Positions 9,581-18,439 of a DNA stretch of 64,000 nt are shown here, piece by piece. Origin of the DNA: Pelagibius sp964472095. Its GTDB lineage: Bacteria > Pseudomonadota > Alphaproteobacteria > Kiloniellales > Kiloniellaceae. The notes under the pieces were generated by a model. That model searched no databases, was not told the origin of the DNA, and saw nothing but the letters and a program-made list of their open reading frames with translations. The stretch is taken from the NCBI GenBank assembly GCA_964472095.1, contig CAYYIV010000006.1, forward strand, positions 96,274 to 160,273, read 5' to 3'. The translations under genes were made by a program, and so were the position numbers. Every line of letters begins with the position of its first letter. Within the stretch, counting starts at the first letter, position 1.

Positions 9581-10707
9581 CCGGCATCGCGGCCAGCCAG
9601 CCGGCCATGCGCCGGCTGCGCCTCTCCCCCACCCTGACCGGTTACATCGCGCGGCAGTACCTCTTTTGGTTCGGCAGTTTCTACTTCGCCATCGTTGCCG
9701 TCATCTTCCTCGCCACCATCGTCGACCTGCTCGATCGCCTGGCGACCAAGGACGTCGCATTGTCCGTCACCCTGAAGATGGCGCTGCTGAAGCTGCCCTA
9801 TCTGAGCCAGGAGGTCATGCCCTTCACCATCCTGTTCGCGGCCATGGCGACCTTCTGGCGGCTGACCCGGTCGCACGAATTGGTGGTGGCGCGCGCAGCC
9901 GGCGTCTCGGTTTGGCAGTTTCTGCTGCCGGTGCTCGGCAGCTCGGTCATCATCGGCCTGCTGACGATCAGCGCGCTCAACCCGCTGGCCTCGATCCTCT
10001 TGAGCCGCTACGAGAGCCTTGAGGCCAGTTACATCCGCAATCAGCAAAGCATGCTGGCCGTCTCGGAAACCGGCCTCTGGCTGCGCCAGGCCGACGCCAA
10101 CGGCCAGTCGGTGATCCATGCCGAGCGCGTCAAGCCCGGCTCTGTCTCGCTGCAACGAGTGATGGTCTTCCGCTATGCCGACCAGGACCGCTTCGTGGAC
10201 CGCATCGATGCCCGCGAGGCCCAACTTCAGCCCGGCCGCTGGCTGCTGTTCGATGCCTTGCTGTCGCGCCCCGGCGAGCCTTCACAAGTTCACGATGAGT
10301 TGGAGCTGCCGACCGACCTCACCGTCGACAAGATCCAGGAAAGCTTCGCGCCGCCCGAGACCATCGGCTTCTGGAACCTGCCGCGCTTCATCGGACTGAT
10401 GCAGGACGCCGGCTTTTCGGCAACCCCGCACCGCCTGCAGTTCCACCGCCTGATGGCGCTGCCGATGCTGTTTGCCGCCATGGTGCTGCTGGCAGCCACC
10501 TTCTCCCTGCGGCCGCAGCGGCGCGGCCGGGTCGGCGTGGTGATTCTGGCAGGCATGTTGACCGGCTTTCTCTTATACTTTCTCTCCAACTTCGTGTTTG
10601 CGATCGGTCTTTCAGGTACCATCCCTGTGGTGCTGGCGGCCTGGACACCGGCAGGCGTGTCGTTGATGCTTGGCGTGGCGATGTTGCTTCACCTGGAGGA
10701 CGGATAA
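9577..10707 (+). CDS. lptG: LPS export permease LptG
   Basis: A 376-residue partner of LptF with the same six-helix plus periplasmic jellyroll plan. It starts LSPTLTGYIARQYLFWFGSFYFAIVAVIFLATIVDLLDRL, the usual first amphipathic helix and span. ATFWRLTRSHELVVARAAGVSVWQ is the coupling-helix region that contacts LptB. The last spans include FAAMVLLAATFSLRPQRRG and FLLYFLSNFVFAIG. lptF, lptG and lptD are tightly packed, so membrane extraction and outer-membrane insertion of LPS are co-expressed. lptB, lptA and lptC are not in this window. Confidence 0.94.
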   Translation: MTGIAASQPAMRRLRLSPTLTGYIARQYLFWFGSFYFAIVAVIFLATIVDLLDRLATKDVALSVTLKMALLKLPYLSQEVMPFTILFAAMATFWRLTRSHELVVARAAGVSVWQFLLPVLGSSVIIGLLTISALNPLASILLSRYESLEASYIRNQQSMLAVSETGLWLRQADANGQSVIHAERVKPGSVSLQRVMVFRYADQDRFVDRIDAREAQLQPGRWLLFDALLSRPGEPSQVHDELELPTDLTVDKIQESFAPPETIGFWNLPRFIGLMQDAGFSATPHRLQFHRLMALPMLFAAMVLLAATFSLRPQRRGRVGVVILAGMLTGFLLYFLSNFVFAIGLSGTIPVVLAAWTPAGVSLMLGVAMLLHLEDG

Positions 10708-10714
10708 ACAACGA

Positions 10715-12919
10715 ATGAAATGGGGGGGATTGGGGCGGACGGCAGCTTTGGCTGCCGCGATCTTTGTTTCCTTTGCCGTCGCCGGGGGCACTGTGACGGC
10801 ACAGGACATCGACATCGAGGCGCTCGAGAACACGCCGGCGCTGATTACCGCCGACGAACTCAGCTACGACGAGATCAACGGGCTGGTCATTGCCTCGGGC
10901 AATGTCGAGATCACGCAGGGCGGTCGCGTCCTGCTGGCCGACAGGGTGACCTACGACATCAATGGCGACCTGGTGAGCGCGGAAGGCAACGTCACCCTCA
11001 TCGAAGCCACCGGCGAAGTGGTTTCTGCCGATTTCGTGAATCTTACTGGCGATCTCAAGGAGGGTTTCGTCCGCGACATTCGCGTCCTTCTCGCCGACAA
11101 CACGCGAATCGCGGCGGCCAGCGGCACGCGTACCGGCGGCAACCGGACGGAATTCCGCAAGGGAGTGTTCAGCCCCTGCGAGTTGTGCCGCGAAGATCCG
11201 ACGCGCGCACCGCTATGGCAGATCAAGGCCAACGAGGTCATCCATGACCAGGAGTCCCACGACGTCATCTACCATGACGCCTGGCTGGAGTTCTTCGGCA
11301 TACCCGTGCTCTACACGCCTTACTTCCAGCATCCGGATCCGACGGTCGATCGGCGCAGCGGCATCCTTGCCCCCACCTTCGGCAGCAGCGACTTCCTCGG
11401 CTATGCCTTCGAGGTACCTTATTTCTGGGCCATCGACGACACCAAGGACCTGACCTTCGCGCCGATCGTCTCGACCGAGCAGGGGCTCAACCTGACCGGC
11501 GAGTACCGCCACCTCTTTACCAACGGCGAACTGAGCATCGCCGGCAGCGCCACCGTCGCTGACCGGGAGGAACGCGACAACAGTATCGCCGAGGACAGGT
11601 TTCGCGGTCATATAGATGCCGAGGGCCGTTTCGAAATCGATGAGACTTGGCGCTGGGGATTCGACGCCAACCGCACCACCGACGACACCTACCTGCGCGC
11701 CTACAGTTTCGACAGCTCGCGGACCCTGACCAGCGAAGGCTATCTGGAGGGCCTCAAAGGCCGCAACTATGCGGCCGTGCGTGGCCTCGCCTACCAGGGC
11801 TTGCGCGAATCCGACAGCAACAACGAGTTTCCCATCGTCGCCCCGCTGGCCGACTACAACTTCGCCAGCGAGCCGGGCGTTCTGCTGCCCGGCGGTCAGT
11901 ATACCATCGATGCCAATCTGCTGGCGCTAAGCCGGATCGAGGGACGCGACAGCCGCCGGGTGTCGGTGGTCGGCGGCTACCATCTGCCCTACATCGGCCC
12001 GATCGGCGACGTCTATGAATTCACCGCTCAGGTGCAGGCCGACGGCTACTGGACCCATGGGGTGGTGCCAGGCTCATCGGACGTCAACCCCTCCAACGCA
12101 CCAGGCAGCGATACCACCGGGCGCGTATTTCCGCAATTCGCGGCAAAATGGCGTTACCCCTGGATGCGCCAGGATGGATCGGTCCAACAGGTTTTCGAGC
12201 CGATCGCACAGGCGGTCTTCGCCCCTAACGGGTCCAACCCCGGCAAGATCCCCAACGAGGACAGCCTGGATTTCGAGTTCGACGATACGAACATCTTCGA
12301 GCTGAACCGCTTTCCTGGTCGCGATCGAGTCGACTCGGGCACCCGCTTCGACTACGGCATCAAGTGGACCGGTGCCTTCGACAACGGCGGCTCCGCCAAT
12401 GCCTTCATCGGCCAGAGCTACCGCCTCACCGAAAACCACGATGTCTTCGCCGAAGGGTCGGGGCTCGAAGACAAGCTCTCCGACCTGGTCGGCCGGATCC
12501 AGGTTCGCCCCTACGAAACGGTCGACCTGCTCTACCGCTTTCGTCTGGACAAAGACGATCTCAAGGCCCAGCGCAGCGAGCTTGTCCTCAACCTAGGGCC
12601 GCCGGCGCTGAATCTCGATCTCTCCTACTTCTTGATCAAGAACGACGACGAGACCGACGAGTTCGGCGACCGCGAGGAAGTAACCTTCGGCCTGAGTTCG
12701 CGCCTCAACGAGAACTGGTCCGTCGGCTTCCGGCACCGCCGCGACCTGCTCGACGACCGCGCCCTGCGCTCCGCCGTCAGCCTGACCTACCAGGACGACT
12801 GCTTCCTCATCGAGGGCGTGGCCCAGCGAACAGACTTCCGTGATCGCGAACTCGAGCCGGACGACAGCGTCTTCGTTCGAGTGGTCTTCAAATACCTGGG
12901 CGAAGCGGGGGGCGGCTGA
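10715..12919 (+). CDS. lptD: LPS-assembly outer-membrane protein LptD
   Basis: A 734-residue protein. A Sec signal peptide (AALAAAIFVSFAVAGGTVTAQ) is followed by an OstA/LptA-like beta-jellyroll (residues about 35-190, e.g. VIASGNVEITQGGRVLLADRVTYD) and then a large outer-membrane beta-barrel with many alternating strands. Conserved LptD segments visible are FSPCELCREDP, PVLYTPYFQHPDPTVDRRSGIL and QDDCFLIEG near the C-terminus. With LptE it inserts LPS into the outer leaflet. Cys residues occur in CELC and DDC; the E. coli disulphide pattern was not verified. The ATG at 10715, only 7 bp after lptG, gives a proper signal peptide. Confidence 0.95.
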   Translation: MKWGGLGRTAALAAAIFVSFAVAGGTVTAQDIDIEALENTPALITADELSYDEINGLVIASGNVEITQGGRVLLADRVTYDINGDLVSAEGNVTLIEATGEVVSADFVNLTGDLKEGFVRDIRVLLADNTRIAAASGTRTGGNRTEFRKGVFSPCELCREDPTRAPLWQIKANEVIHDQESHDVIYHDAWLEFFGIPVLYTPYFQHPDPTVDRRSGILAPTFGSSDFLGYAFEVPYFWAIDDTKDLTFAPIVSTEQGLNLTGEYRHLFTNGELSIAGSATVADREERDNSIAEDRFRGHIDAEGRFEIDETWRWGFDANRTTDDTYLRAYSFDSSRTLTSEGYLEGLKGRNYAAVRGLAYQGLRESDSNNEFPIVAPLADYNFASEPGVLLPGGQYTIDANLLALSRIEGRDSRRVSVVGGYHLPYIGPIGDVYEFTAQVQADGYWTHGVVPGSSDVNPSNAPGSDTTGRVFPQFAAKWRYPWMRQDGSVQQVFEPIAQAVFAPNGSNPGKIPNEDSLDFEFDDTNIFELNRFPGRDRVDSGTRFDYGIKWTGAFDNGGSANAFIGQSYRLTENHDVFAEGSGLEDKLSDLVGRIQVRPYETVDLLYRFRLDKDDLKAQRSELVLNLGPPALNLDLSYFLIKNDDETDEFGDREEVTFGLSSRLNENWSVGFRHRRDLLDDRALRSAVSLTYQDDCFLIEGVAQRTDFRDRELEPDDSVFVRVVFKYLGEAGGG

Positions 12920-13023
12920 TGCCGGCTCCCGACCGCGCCGGCAGCTTCCCAGCTTCCGTTTGAATGCCCCCGGCAGGCCGGGATATACTGCCGGCCGCAT
13001 TCTCAGGATTACTGGAAATTTCA

Positions 13024-14001
13024 ATGAGTTGGTTGCGAGAGCCACTGCTGGTACTGCGGCGGTGCCTGTTCCTCGGTCTCGGCGCCCTGGCCGTGGCGGC
13101 GGGCGGAACTGCGGGCCCGGCGTTGGCGCAGCAGGATCTTTTCCGGCCCGCGGCGGTGGTCAACGATGACGTCATTTCGGTTCTCGACCTCGCCATGCGG
13201 GTACAGCTCGCCGTCATTGCCGCCGGCGTGGAGGACACGCAGGACATCCGCCAGCGCCTAACACCCCAAGTGCTGAACAGCCTCATCGACGAGCGCCTGC
13301 AGATGCAGGAGGCCAAGCGCCTCGATATCGAGGTGTCGGACGTTCAAGTGGCCGGCGCGCTGGAGCAGATCGCCCAGCAGAACAACATGACCGAGGGGCA
13401 GTTCCTCACCATGCTGCGCAACCGCGGGGTGATCCCGACGACGCTGATCGACCAGATCCGCGCCCAGATCGCCTGGCAGGCCATCATCCAGCGCCGTCTC
13501 CGGCCCAGCGTGGTGATCCCGACCGAGGAGGTCGAGGAGGTTGTCACGCGGCTGGCCGCCCGGCACGGCTCCATCGAGCGGCGCGTTGCCGAGATCTTCA
13601 TTCCGGTCGAGTCTACGGCCCTGGAGGATGAGGCCCAGGCCAATGCCAACCGGCTGTTTGAAGAGCTGCGGCGCGGCGCCAACTTCGTCGGCCTTGCGCG
13701 CCAGTTCTCGCAGTCCGGCACCGCCATTCTGGGCGGTGACCTCGGCTGGGTACGCGACGGGGAACTGGACGATGAGTTGAATACCATCCTGGCCCAGATG
13801 GGTCCCGGGGAGGTCTCGGTGCCCATCCGCACGCTGTCGGGCTTTCACATCCTCTTCCTGCGCGAGATGCGCAGGAACGAGGGGCAGGAAGTCGACCGCG
13901 GCCGCATCCAGGAGTCCCTGACCAACCAGCGGGTCGATCAGCTTGCCCAGCGCTCCATGCAGGAGCTGCGGCGCACGGCCAACGTCGATGTGCGGATCTG
14001 A
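13024..14001 (+). CDS. surA: Periplasmic chaperone / peptidyl-prolyl isomerase SurA
   Basis: A 325-residue exported protein. The signal peptide covers residues 1-37, ending ALA; the SurA N-domain (AAVVNDDVISVLDLAMRVQLAVIA) follows, then one parvulin domain (AEIFIPVES, GANFVGLARQFSQS, GGDLGWVRDGELDDEL, VPIRTLSGFHILFLREMR). E. coli SurA has two parvulin domains; the single-domain form is usual in Alphaproteobacteria. SurA escorts unfolded barrel proteins such as LptD to the BAM complex, which fits its position directly after lptD. The surA-pdxA-rsmA order is the classic one. The ATG at 13024 is chosen for its signal peptide. Confidence 0.93.
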   Translation: MSWLREPLLVLRRCLFLGLGALAVAAGGTAGPALAQQDLFRPAAVVNDDVISVLDLAMRVQLAVIAAGVEDTQDIRQRLTPQVLNSLIDERLQMQEAKRLDIEVSDVQVAGALEQIAQQNNMTEGQFLTMLRNRGVIPTTLIDQIRAQIAWQAIIQRRLRPSVVIPTEEVEEVVTRLAARHGSIERRVAEIFIPVESTALEDEAQANANRLFEELRRGANFVGLARQFSQSGTAILGGDLGWVRDGELDDELNTILAQMGPGEVSVPIRTLSGFHILFLREMRRNEGQEVDRGRIQESLTNQRVDQLAQRSMQELRRTANVDVRI

Positions 14002-14031
14002 CCGCTCGGCTGCCCGGCACCGCCGGCAGCC

Positions 14032-15057
14032 TTGACCAGGGTGGCCAGCCCGCCGATCGCGCTCACCATGGGCGAGCCCGCCGGCATCGGCGGCGAGATC
14101 GTGCTGAACGCCTGGCGGCGGCGCGAGTCCGAGGAACTTTCCCCTTTCTTCGTCATCGATGATCCGGCGCGCCTGACGGTGCTGGCGAAGCGTCTCGGCC
14201 TCGCTGTCCCGGTCGTGGAGATCACCGGTCCGGATGCGGCGGCGGTGGCTTTTCCGAACGCACTGCCGGTCCTGCCTCTGGCGCAGGCGGTAGCGGCGGA
14301 GCCTGGCCGCCTGGACCCCGCCAATGCCGAAGCGGTGCTCGAGTCGATCCGCCGCGCGGTGGCACTGGCCCGGCAAGGCGCCGTGGCGGCCGTGGTGACC
14401 AATCCGATCCACAAGCAGGTGCTCATGGAGGCCGGCTTCCGTCACCCCGGACACACCGAGTTCCTGGCCGAACTTTGCGAGACCTCAACGGCGCCGGTGA
14501 TGATGCTCGCCTGTGCCGAGCTGCGCGTGGTGCCTGTGACCGTGCATCTGCCACTGCGCAAGGTGCCGGAGGCGCTGACCACGGCGAAGATCGTGGCGGC
14601 CGGCAGGACCACGGCGGAGGCTTTGCGCCGCCAATTCGGCATTGCCAGGCCGCGGCTCGCCGTTGCCGGGCTCAACCCCCACGCCGGCGAGGGCGGCCAG
14701 CTGGGCAGCGAGGACGATGCCGTCGTTCGCCCCGCCGTCCACGCGCTGCAGCAGGCCGGCATCGACGCCTTCGGTCCGCTGCCCGCGGACACCATGTTCC
14801 ATGCCGCCGCACGGCGCGGATACGACGTTGCGCTCTGCATGTACCACGACCAGGCATTGATCCCGATCAAGACCATCGACTTCGAGGGCGGCGTGAACGT
14901 GACCCTCGGCCTGCCGATCATCCGAACCTCGCCGGATCACGGCACGGCCCTGGATATCGCCGGCCAGGGCAAGGCCTCCGCGGCCAGCCTGCTGGCGGCG
15001 CTGCGCATGGCCGCAGAGATGGCGGCGGCGGCGCGCCGGCCGCCTGCCGTTCCATGA
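14032..15057 (+). CDS. pdxA: 4-hydroxythreonine-4-phosphate dehydrogenase
   Basis: A 341-residue enzyme of the DXP-dependent pyridoxal phosphate pathway. It oxidises 4-phosphohydroxy-threonine with NAD to the aminoacetone phosphate precursor. Visible family motifs are LTMGEPAGIGGEI at the N-terminus, TNPIHKQVLMEAGFRHPGHTEFLAEL, NPHAGEGG, MYHDQALIPIKTIDFEGGVN (His metal ligand) and RTSPDHGTALDIAGQG near the end. The likely start is TTG at 14032, or GTG at 14041; neither has a strong ribosome binding site, so translation may rely on coupling to surA 30 bp upstream. It overlaps rsmA by ATGA. Confidence 0.96.
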   Translation: MTRVASPPIALTMGEPAGIGGEIVLNAWRRRESEELSPFFVIDDPARLTVLAKRLGLAVPVVEITGPDAAAVAFPNALPVLPLAQAVAAEPGRLDPANAEAVLESIRRAVALARQGAVAAVVTNPIHKQVLMEAGFRHPGHTEFLAELCETSTAPVMMLACAELRVVPVTVHLPLRKVPEALTTAKIVAAGRTTAEALRRQFGIARPRLAVAGLNPHAGEGGQLGSEDDAVVRPAVHALQQAGIDAFGPLPADTMFHAAARRGYDVALCMYHDQALIPIKTIDFEGGVNVTLGLPIIRTSPDHGTALDIAGQGKASAASLLAALRMAAEMAAAARRPPAVP

Positions 15058-15920
15058 CCCTGCCCGCGGCGCTGCCGCCGCTGCGAGAGGTCATTGCCCG
15101 CTACGGCCTCGGTGCGCGCAAGGCGCTCGGCCAGCACTTTCTGCTCGACCTCAACCTCACCGGGCGCATCGCGCGGGCCGCGCCGGACCTCTCCCAGGGC
15201 ACCGTCATCGAAGTCGGCCCCGGGCCCGGCGGCCTCACCCGGTCCCTGCTCGCCGAGGGCGCGGCGAGACTCGTCGCCGTGGAGAAGGATCGCCGTTGCC
15301 TGGAGGCCCTGGCCGAACTGGCAGCCGCCTATCCCGGGCGCCTCGAAGTCGTCGAGGGCGATGCCCTGAAGCTCGATCTCACGGCGATCGGGCCGGCGCC
15401 GCGTCAGATCGTCAGCAACCTGCCTTACAACATCTCCACCGCCTTGCTGGTCGGCTGGCTGAGCACCCTGGCGAGCGACTCCGGAGCCTTCTCGGCCCTG
15501 ACCCTGATGTTTCAGAAGGAGGTCGCCGCGCGGCTGGTGGCGTCGCCTCGCAGCGGCGCCTATGGCCGCCTCTCGGTACTGACCCAGTGGCTCTGCGGGC
15601 CGCGGGTTCTGTTCGACCTGCCGCCGCGAGCCTTCACGCCTCCGCCCAAGGTGGTCTCCAGCGTGGTCGCGCTGATGCCGCGCCGCGAGCCGCTGGCCCC
15701 CGCCTCGCTGGCGGCCCTGGAAAAGGTGACCGCCGCCGCCTTCGGCCAGCGCCGCAAGATGCTGCGCCAGAGCCTCCGGAGTCTTGGCGGCGACCCGGCG
15801 CGCCTGTTCGAGGGGACCGGCATCGCGCCGACGGCGCGGGCGGAGGAGCTTTCGGTGGAGGATTTCTGCGCTCTCGCCCGGCTCGTCGAGCCGGGAGACA
15901 GCTCACTTGCGCAGGCGTAG
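15054..15920 (+). CDS. rsmA: 16S rRNA (adenine1518/1519-N6)-dimethyltransferase
   Basis: A 288-residue SAM-dependent enzyme (KsgA) that dimethylates two adjacent adenines in helix 45 of 16S rRNA during late 30S assembly. Motifs: ALGQHFLLDLNLTGRIA (N-terminal RNA contact), IEVGPGPGGLT (SAM binding), VVEGDAL, and the catalytic SNLPYNIST. The C-terminal head contains FGQRRKMLRQSL. It is translationally coupled to pdxA by ATGA. Its last 18 bp overlap the end of the convergent gmk gene on the other strand, so neither gene has room for a terminator before the other. Confidence 0.97.
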   Translation: MTLPAALPPLREVIARYGLGARKALGQHFLLDLNLTGRIARAAPDLSQGTVIEVGPGPGGLTRSLLAEGAARLVAVEKDRRCLEALAELAAAYPGRLEVVEGDALKLDLTAIGPAPRQIVSNLPYNISTALLVGWLSTLASDSGAFSALTLMFQKEVAARLVASPRSGAYGRLSVLTQWLCGPRVLFDLPPRAFTPPPKVVSSVVALMPRREPLAPASLAALEKVTAAAFGQRRKMLRQSLRSLGGDPARLFEGTGIAPTARAEELSVEDFCALARLVEPGDSSLAQA

Positions 15921-16541
15921 CGCCTCGACGAAGGCGCGCAGGCCGATGCGGCGTTCCCGGCGCAGGCGCTCGGCCGTCAGGATCGCCTCGACCTGATCGA
16001 TGCTCTTTTCCAGGTCGTCGTTGATCACGATGTAGTCGTACTCGGCCCAGTGGCTCATCTCGTCGGCTGCCTTGGCCATGCGTCCGCGCACCACCGCCTC
16101 GCTGTCCTGGGCGCGGGCATGCAGCCGGCGCTCCAGCTCCGCCGTCGTCGGCGGCAGGATGAAAACGCTCACCAGATCCTCGCGGGCCGCCTCCCGCAGC
16201 TGCTGGGTGCCCTGCCAGTCGATGTCGAAGAGCACGTCGCTGCCGGTTTCCAGCGCCTTCTCCACCGGCGCGCGCGGCGTGCCGTAGTTGTTGCCGAAGA
16301 CCAGCGCATGCTCCAGCAGCTCGCCGCCCGCCACCATTTCGTCGAAGCGCTCCTTGCCGACGAAGAAATAGTCCTGGCCTTCCGCCTCGCCCGGGCGCGG
16401 CGGCCGCGTGGTCGCCGAGATCGACAGCGACAGATTGTCGTCGGTGTTCAACAGGCGCCGGGAGATGGTGGTCTTGCCGGCACCGGAGGGCGAGGACAGC
16501 ACCAGCATGAACCCGCGGCGCTTGATGTGGGTTTCGACCAT
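15903..16541 (-). CDS. gmk: Guanylate kinase
   Basis: A 212-residue enzyme that phosphorylates GMP to GDP. It has the P-loop LSSPSGAGKTTISRRLL, the GMP-binding region SATTRPPRPGEAEGQDYFFV, LEHALVFGNNYGTP and DIDWQGTQQL (Walker B-like). The C-terminal part carries DYIVINDDLEKS, the usual family ending. The ATG at 16541 starts 5 bp after the yicC stop, so yicC-gmk is one operon, as in many Proteobacteria. It overlaps rsmA tail-to-tail. Confidence 0.97.
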   Translation of the reverse strand: MVETHIKRRGFMLVLSSPSGAGKTTISRRLLNTDDNLSLSISATTRPPRPGEAEGQDYFFVGKERFDEMVAGGELLEHALVFGNNYGTPRAPVEKALETGSDVLFDIDWQGTQQLREAAREDLVSVFILPPTTAELERRLHARAQDSEAVVRGRMAKAADEMSHWAEYDYIVINDDLEKSIDQVEAILTAERLRRERRIGLRAFVEALRLRK

Positions 16542-16546
16542 CGCCG

Positions 16547-17449
16547 CTACTCGATGTTCTGAATCTGCTCGCGCAGCTGCTCGATCGACGACTTGAGATC
16601 GAGGCCGATCCGCGTCAGTTCCACGTCGGCCGACTTGGAGCACAGGGTATTGGCTTCGCGGTTAAACTCCTGGCAGAGGAAGTCGAGCTTGCGGCCGACA
16701 GCCCCGCCCTGGTCGAGCAGATCGCGCGCAGCTTCGACATGGGCGGTCAGGCGATCGAGCTCCTCACGCACGTCGGCCTTACCGGCGATCAGTGCCAGCT
16801 CCTGGGCAAGGCGCTCCTCGGCGAGTCCGGTGCTCTCTTCCAGCAGCAGCGCCAACTGCTCCTTCAGGCGCTGACGCAGCGTTTCCGGCTGGGTTGCCGC
16901 GCAGCGCCGCGCCGCCGCGGCCAGGCGCTCGATCTCGTCGACGTGACCGCGCGCCATGCCCAGTAGGCGAGCACCCTCTGCCGCCCGCATGGCGAGCAAG
17001 GCCTGCAGCGCCGCCGCGAGATCGTCTTGCAGCGCCGCCAGGCGCACGGCTTGGCGCTCGGCGGATTCTTCCTCCTCAACGGCTTCCAGAACGCCGCGCA
17101 GGGCGAGGATTCCGTCGAGGCGGGGCGGCGCCGCCTGCGTGCGGGCCTCCAGCTTGGCCATCAGGTCGATGACCTGCTGCAGCAGGTCCTCGTTCACCTG
17201 CAGCTGCAGCGGTGCGCTGCCGCGCTTCATCGAGAGGTTCACCTGGACGTTGCCGCGGCTGCAGGCCGCCGTGACAGCGCTGCGCACCGCGGGATCAAGG
17301 CTCTCGTAGCCTTGCGGCAGGCGCGCGCGCACATCCAGGCTGCGACCGTTGACGCTCTTGATCTCCCAGGTCCAGCTCACCATCGCGTCGCCGCCGTCGC
17401 GGCGAGCGAACCCGGTCATGCTGTGGACCGCTTTGCCGGGCCCGGTCAT
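16547..17449 (-). CDS. YicC/YloC family endoribonuclease
   Basis: A 300-residue protein of the YicC family. The N-terminus SMTGFARRDG with WTWEIKSVNGRSLDVRARLPQGYESLDP is diagnostic, and the C-terminus has AGKADVREELDRLTAHVEAARDLL and KLDFLCQEFNREANTLCSKS. In E. coli YicC is an Mn-dependent endoribonuclease linked to RyhB small-RNA decay; that role is transferred by family only. The ATG at 17449 is preceded by GAGGGGGA, a strong ribosome binding site. An upstream in-frame extension is ignored. It leads the yicC-gmk operon. Confidence 0.92.
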   Translation of the reverse strand: MTGPGKAVHSMTGFARRDGGDAMVSWTWEIKSVNGRSLDVRARLPQGYESLDPAVRSAVTAACSRGNVQVNLSMKRGSAPLQLQVNEDLLQQVIDLMAKLEARTQAAPPRLDGILALRGVLEAVEEEESAERQAVRLAALQDDLAAALQALLAMRAAEGARLLGMARGHVDEIERLAAAARRCAATQPETLRQRLKEQLALLLEESTGLAEERLAQELALIAGKADVREELDRLTAHVEAARDLLDQGGAVGRKLDFLCQEFNREANTLCSKSADVELTRIGLDLKSSIEQLREQIQNIE

Positions 17450-17597
17450 CCTGTCCCCCTCACGCCTGCACCCGCCCCCTGCCAGATTCCCCGCCGTCTG
17501 CCCCCATGGCGGAAGCGGCTCATATATACTGGGCTGCCCCCACGGCAACAAGCCTGGGTCTGAGACGGCCCCGAGACCGACCAGCGCGGAAGACAGC

Positions 17598-18386
17598 ATG
17601 AGACATCCCAAGTCGATCCTGATCACCGGCGGCTCCAGTGGTATTGGAGCGGCCCTGGCCCTCGGTTACGCCGCTCCCGGCGTGTTTCTGGCCCTCACCG
17701 GGCGCCACCGCAAGCGCCTGGAAACGGTTGCGGAGCGCTGCCGCACCTCAGGTGCCGAGGTCGCGACCGGCATCATCGACGTGCGCGCGGTGGAAGACCT
17801 CGCCGCCTGGATGGCCGAACAGGACCGGCGGCACCCCTTCGACCTGGTCGTTGCCAACGCCGGCATCTCCGCCGGCACCGGCAGCTTCGGCGAGACCGAC
17901 CGGCAGGCGCGCCACATTTTCGCGGTCAACGTGGACGGCGTGATCAACACCGTCCTGGCTGCCGCCGCGCTGATGCGCCCGCGCCGGCGCGGTCAGATCG
18001 CCATCATGTCGTCGCTGGCGGCCTTCCGCGGCTTTCCCGGCGCCCCGGCCTACTGCGCCTCGAAGGCGGCCGTGCGGATCTGGGGTGAATCGCTGCGCGT
18101 CATGCTGGGCCGTGACGGGCTGGGGGTGACCGTGATCTGCCCCGGCTACGTGAAAAGCCGCATGACTGCGAAGAACGACTTCCCGATGCCTTTCCTGATG
18201 GAGACCGAGCAGGCCGCCGGCATCATCATGCGCGGGCTGGCCGTCAACAAGGCGCGCATCGTCTTTCCGCGCCGGCTGTTCTCGCTGGTCTGGCTGCTGG
18301 CTCTGCTGCCGCCCGCCTGGACCGATCCCCTGCTGGCCCGCCTGCCGGAAAAGACCGCCAGCACGGAACCTCAGGCGGGTGCGTAG
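17598..18386 (+). CDS. Short-chain dehydrogenase/reductase, substrate unknown
   Basis: A 262-residue classical SDR. The NAD(P)-binding glycine motif is GGSSGIGAALA, the structural NAG motif is ANAGIS, catalytic Ser lies in MSSLAAF and the catalytic pair is YCASK. The C-terminus after about residue 215 is basic and hydrophobic (RRLFSLVWLLALLPPAWTDPLLARLPEKT), suggesting membrane association as in several SDRs that act on lipids. The ATG at 17598 gives the usual short lead before the Rossmann strand. It stands alone, divergent from yicC and convergent with mltG. Substrate cannot be inferred. Confidence 0.88.
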   Translation: MRHPKSILITGGSSGIGAALALGYAAPGVFLALTGRHRKRLETVAERCRTSGAEVATGIIDVRAVEDLAAWMAEQDRRHPFDLVVANAGISAGTGSFGETDRQARHIFAVNVDGVINTVLAAAALMRPRRRGQIAIMSSLAAFRGFPGAPAYCASKAAVRIWGESLRVMLGRDGLGVTVICPGYVKSRMTAKNDFPMPFLMETEQAAGIIMRGLAVNKARIVFPRRLFSLVWLLALLPPAWTDPLLARLPEKTASTEPQAGA

Positions 18387-18439
18387 GCGAAGGGGCTTTC
18401 TCCCCGTCCGCGCAAGCCCGGCAGATGTCCGATAAGGCT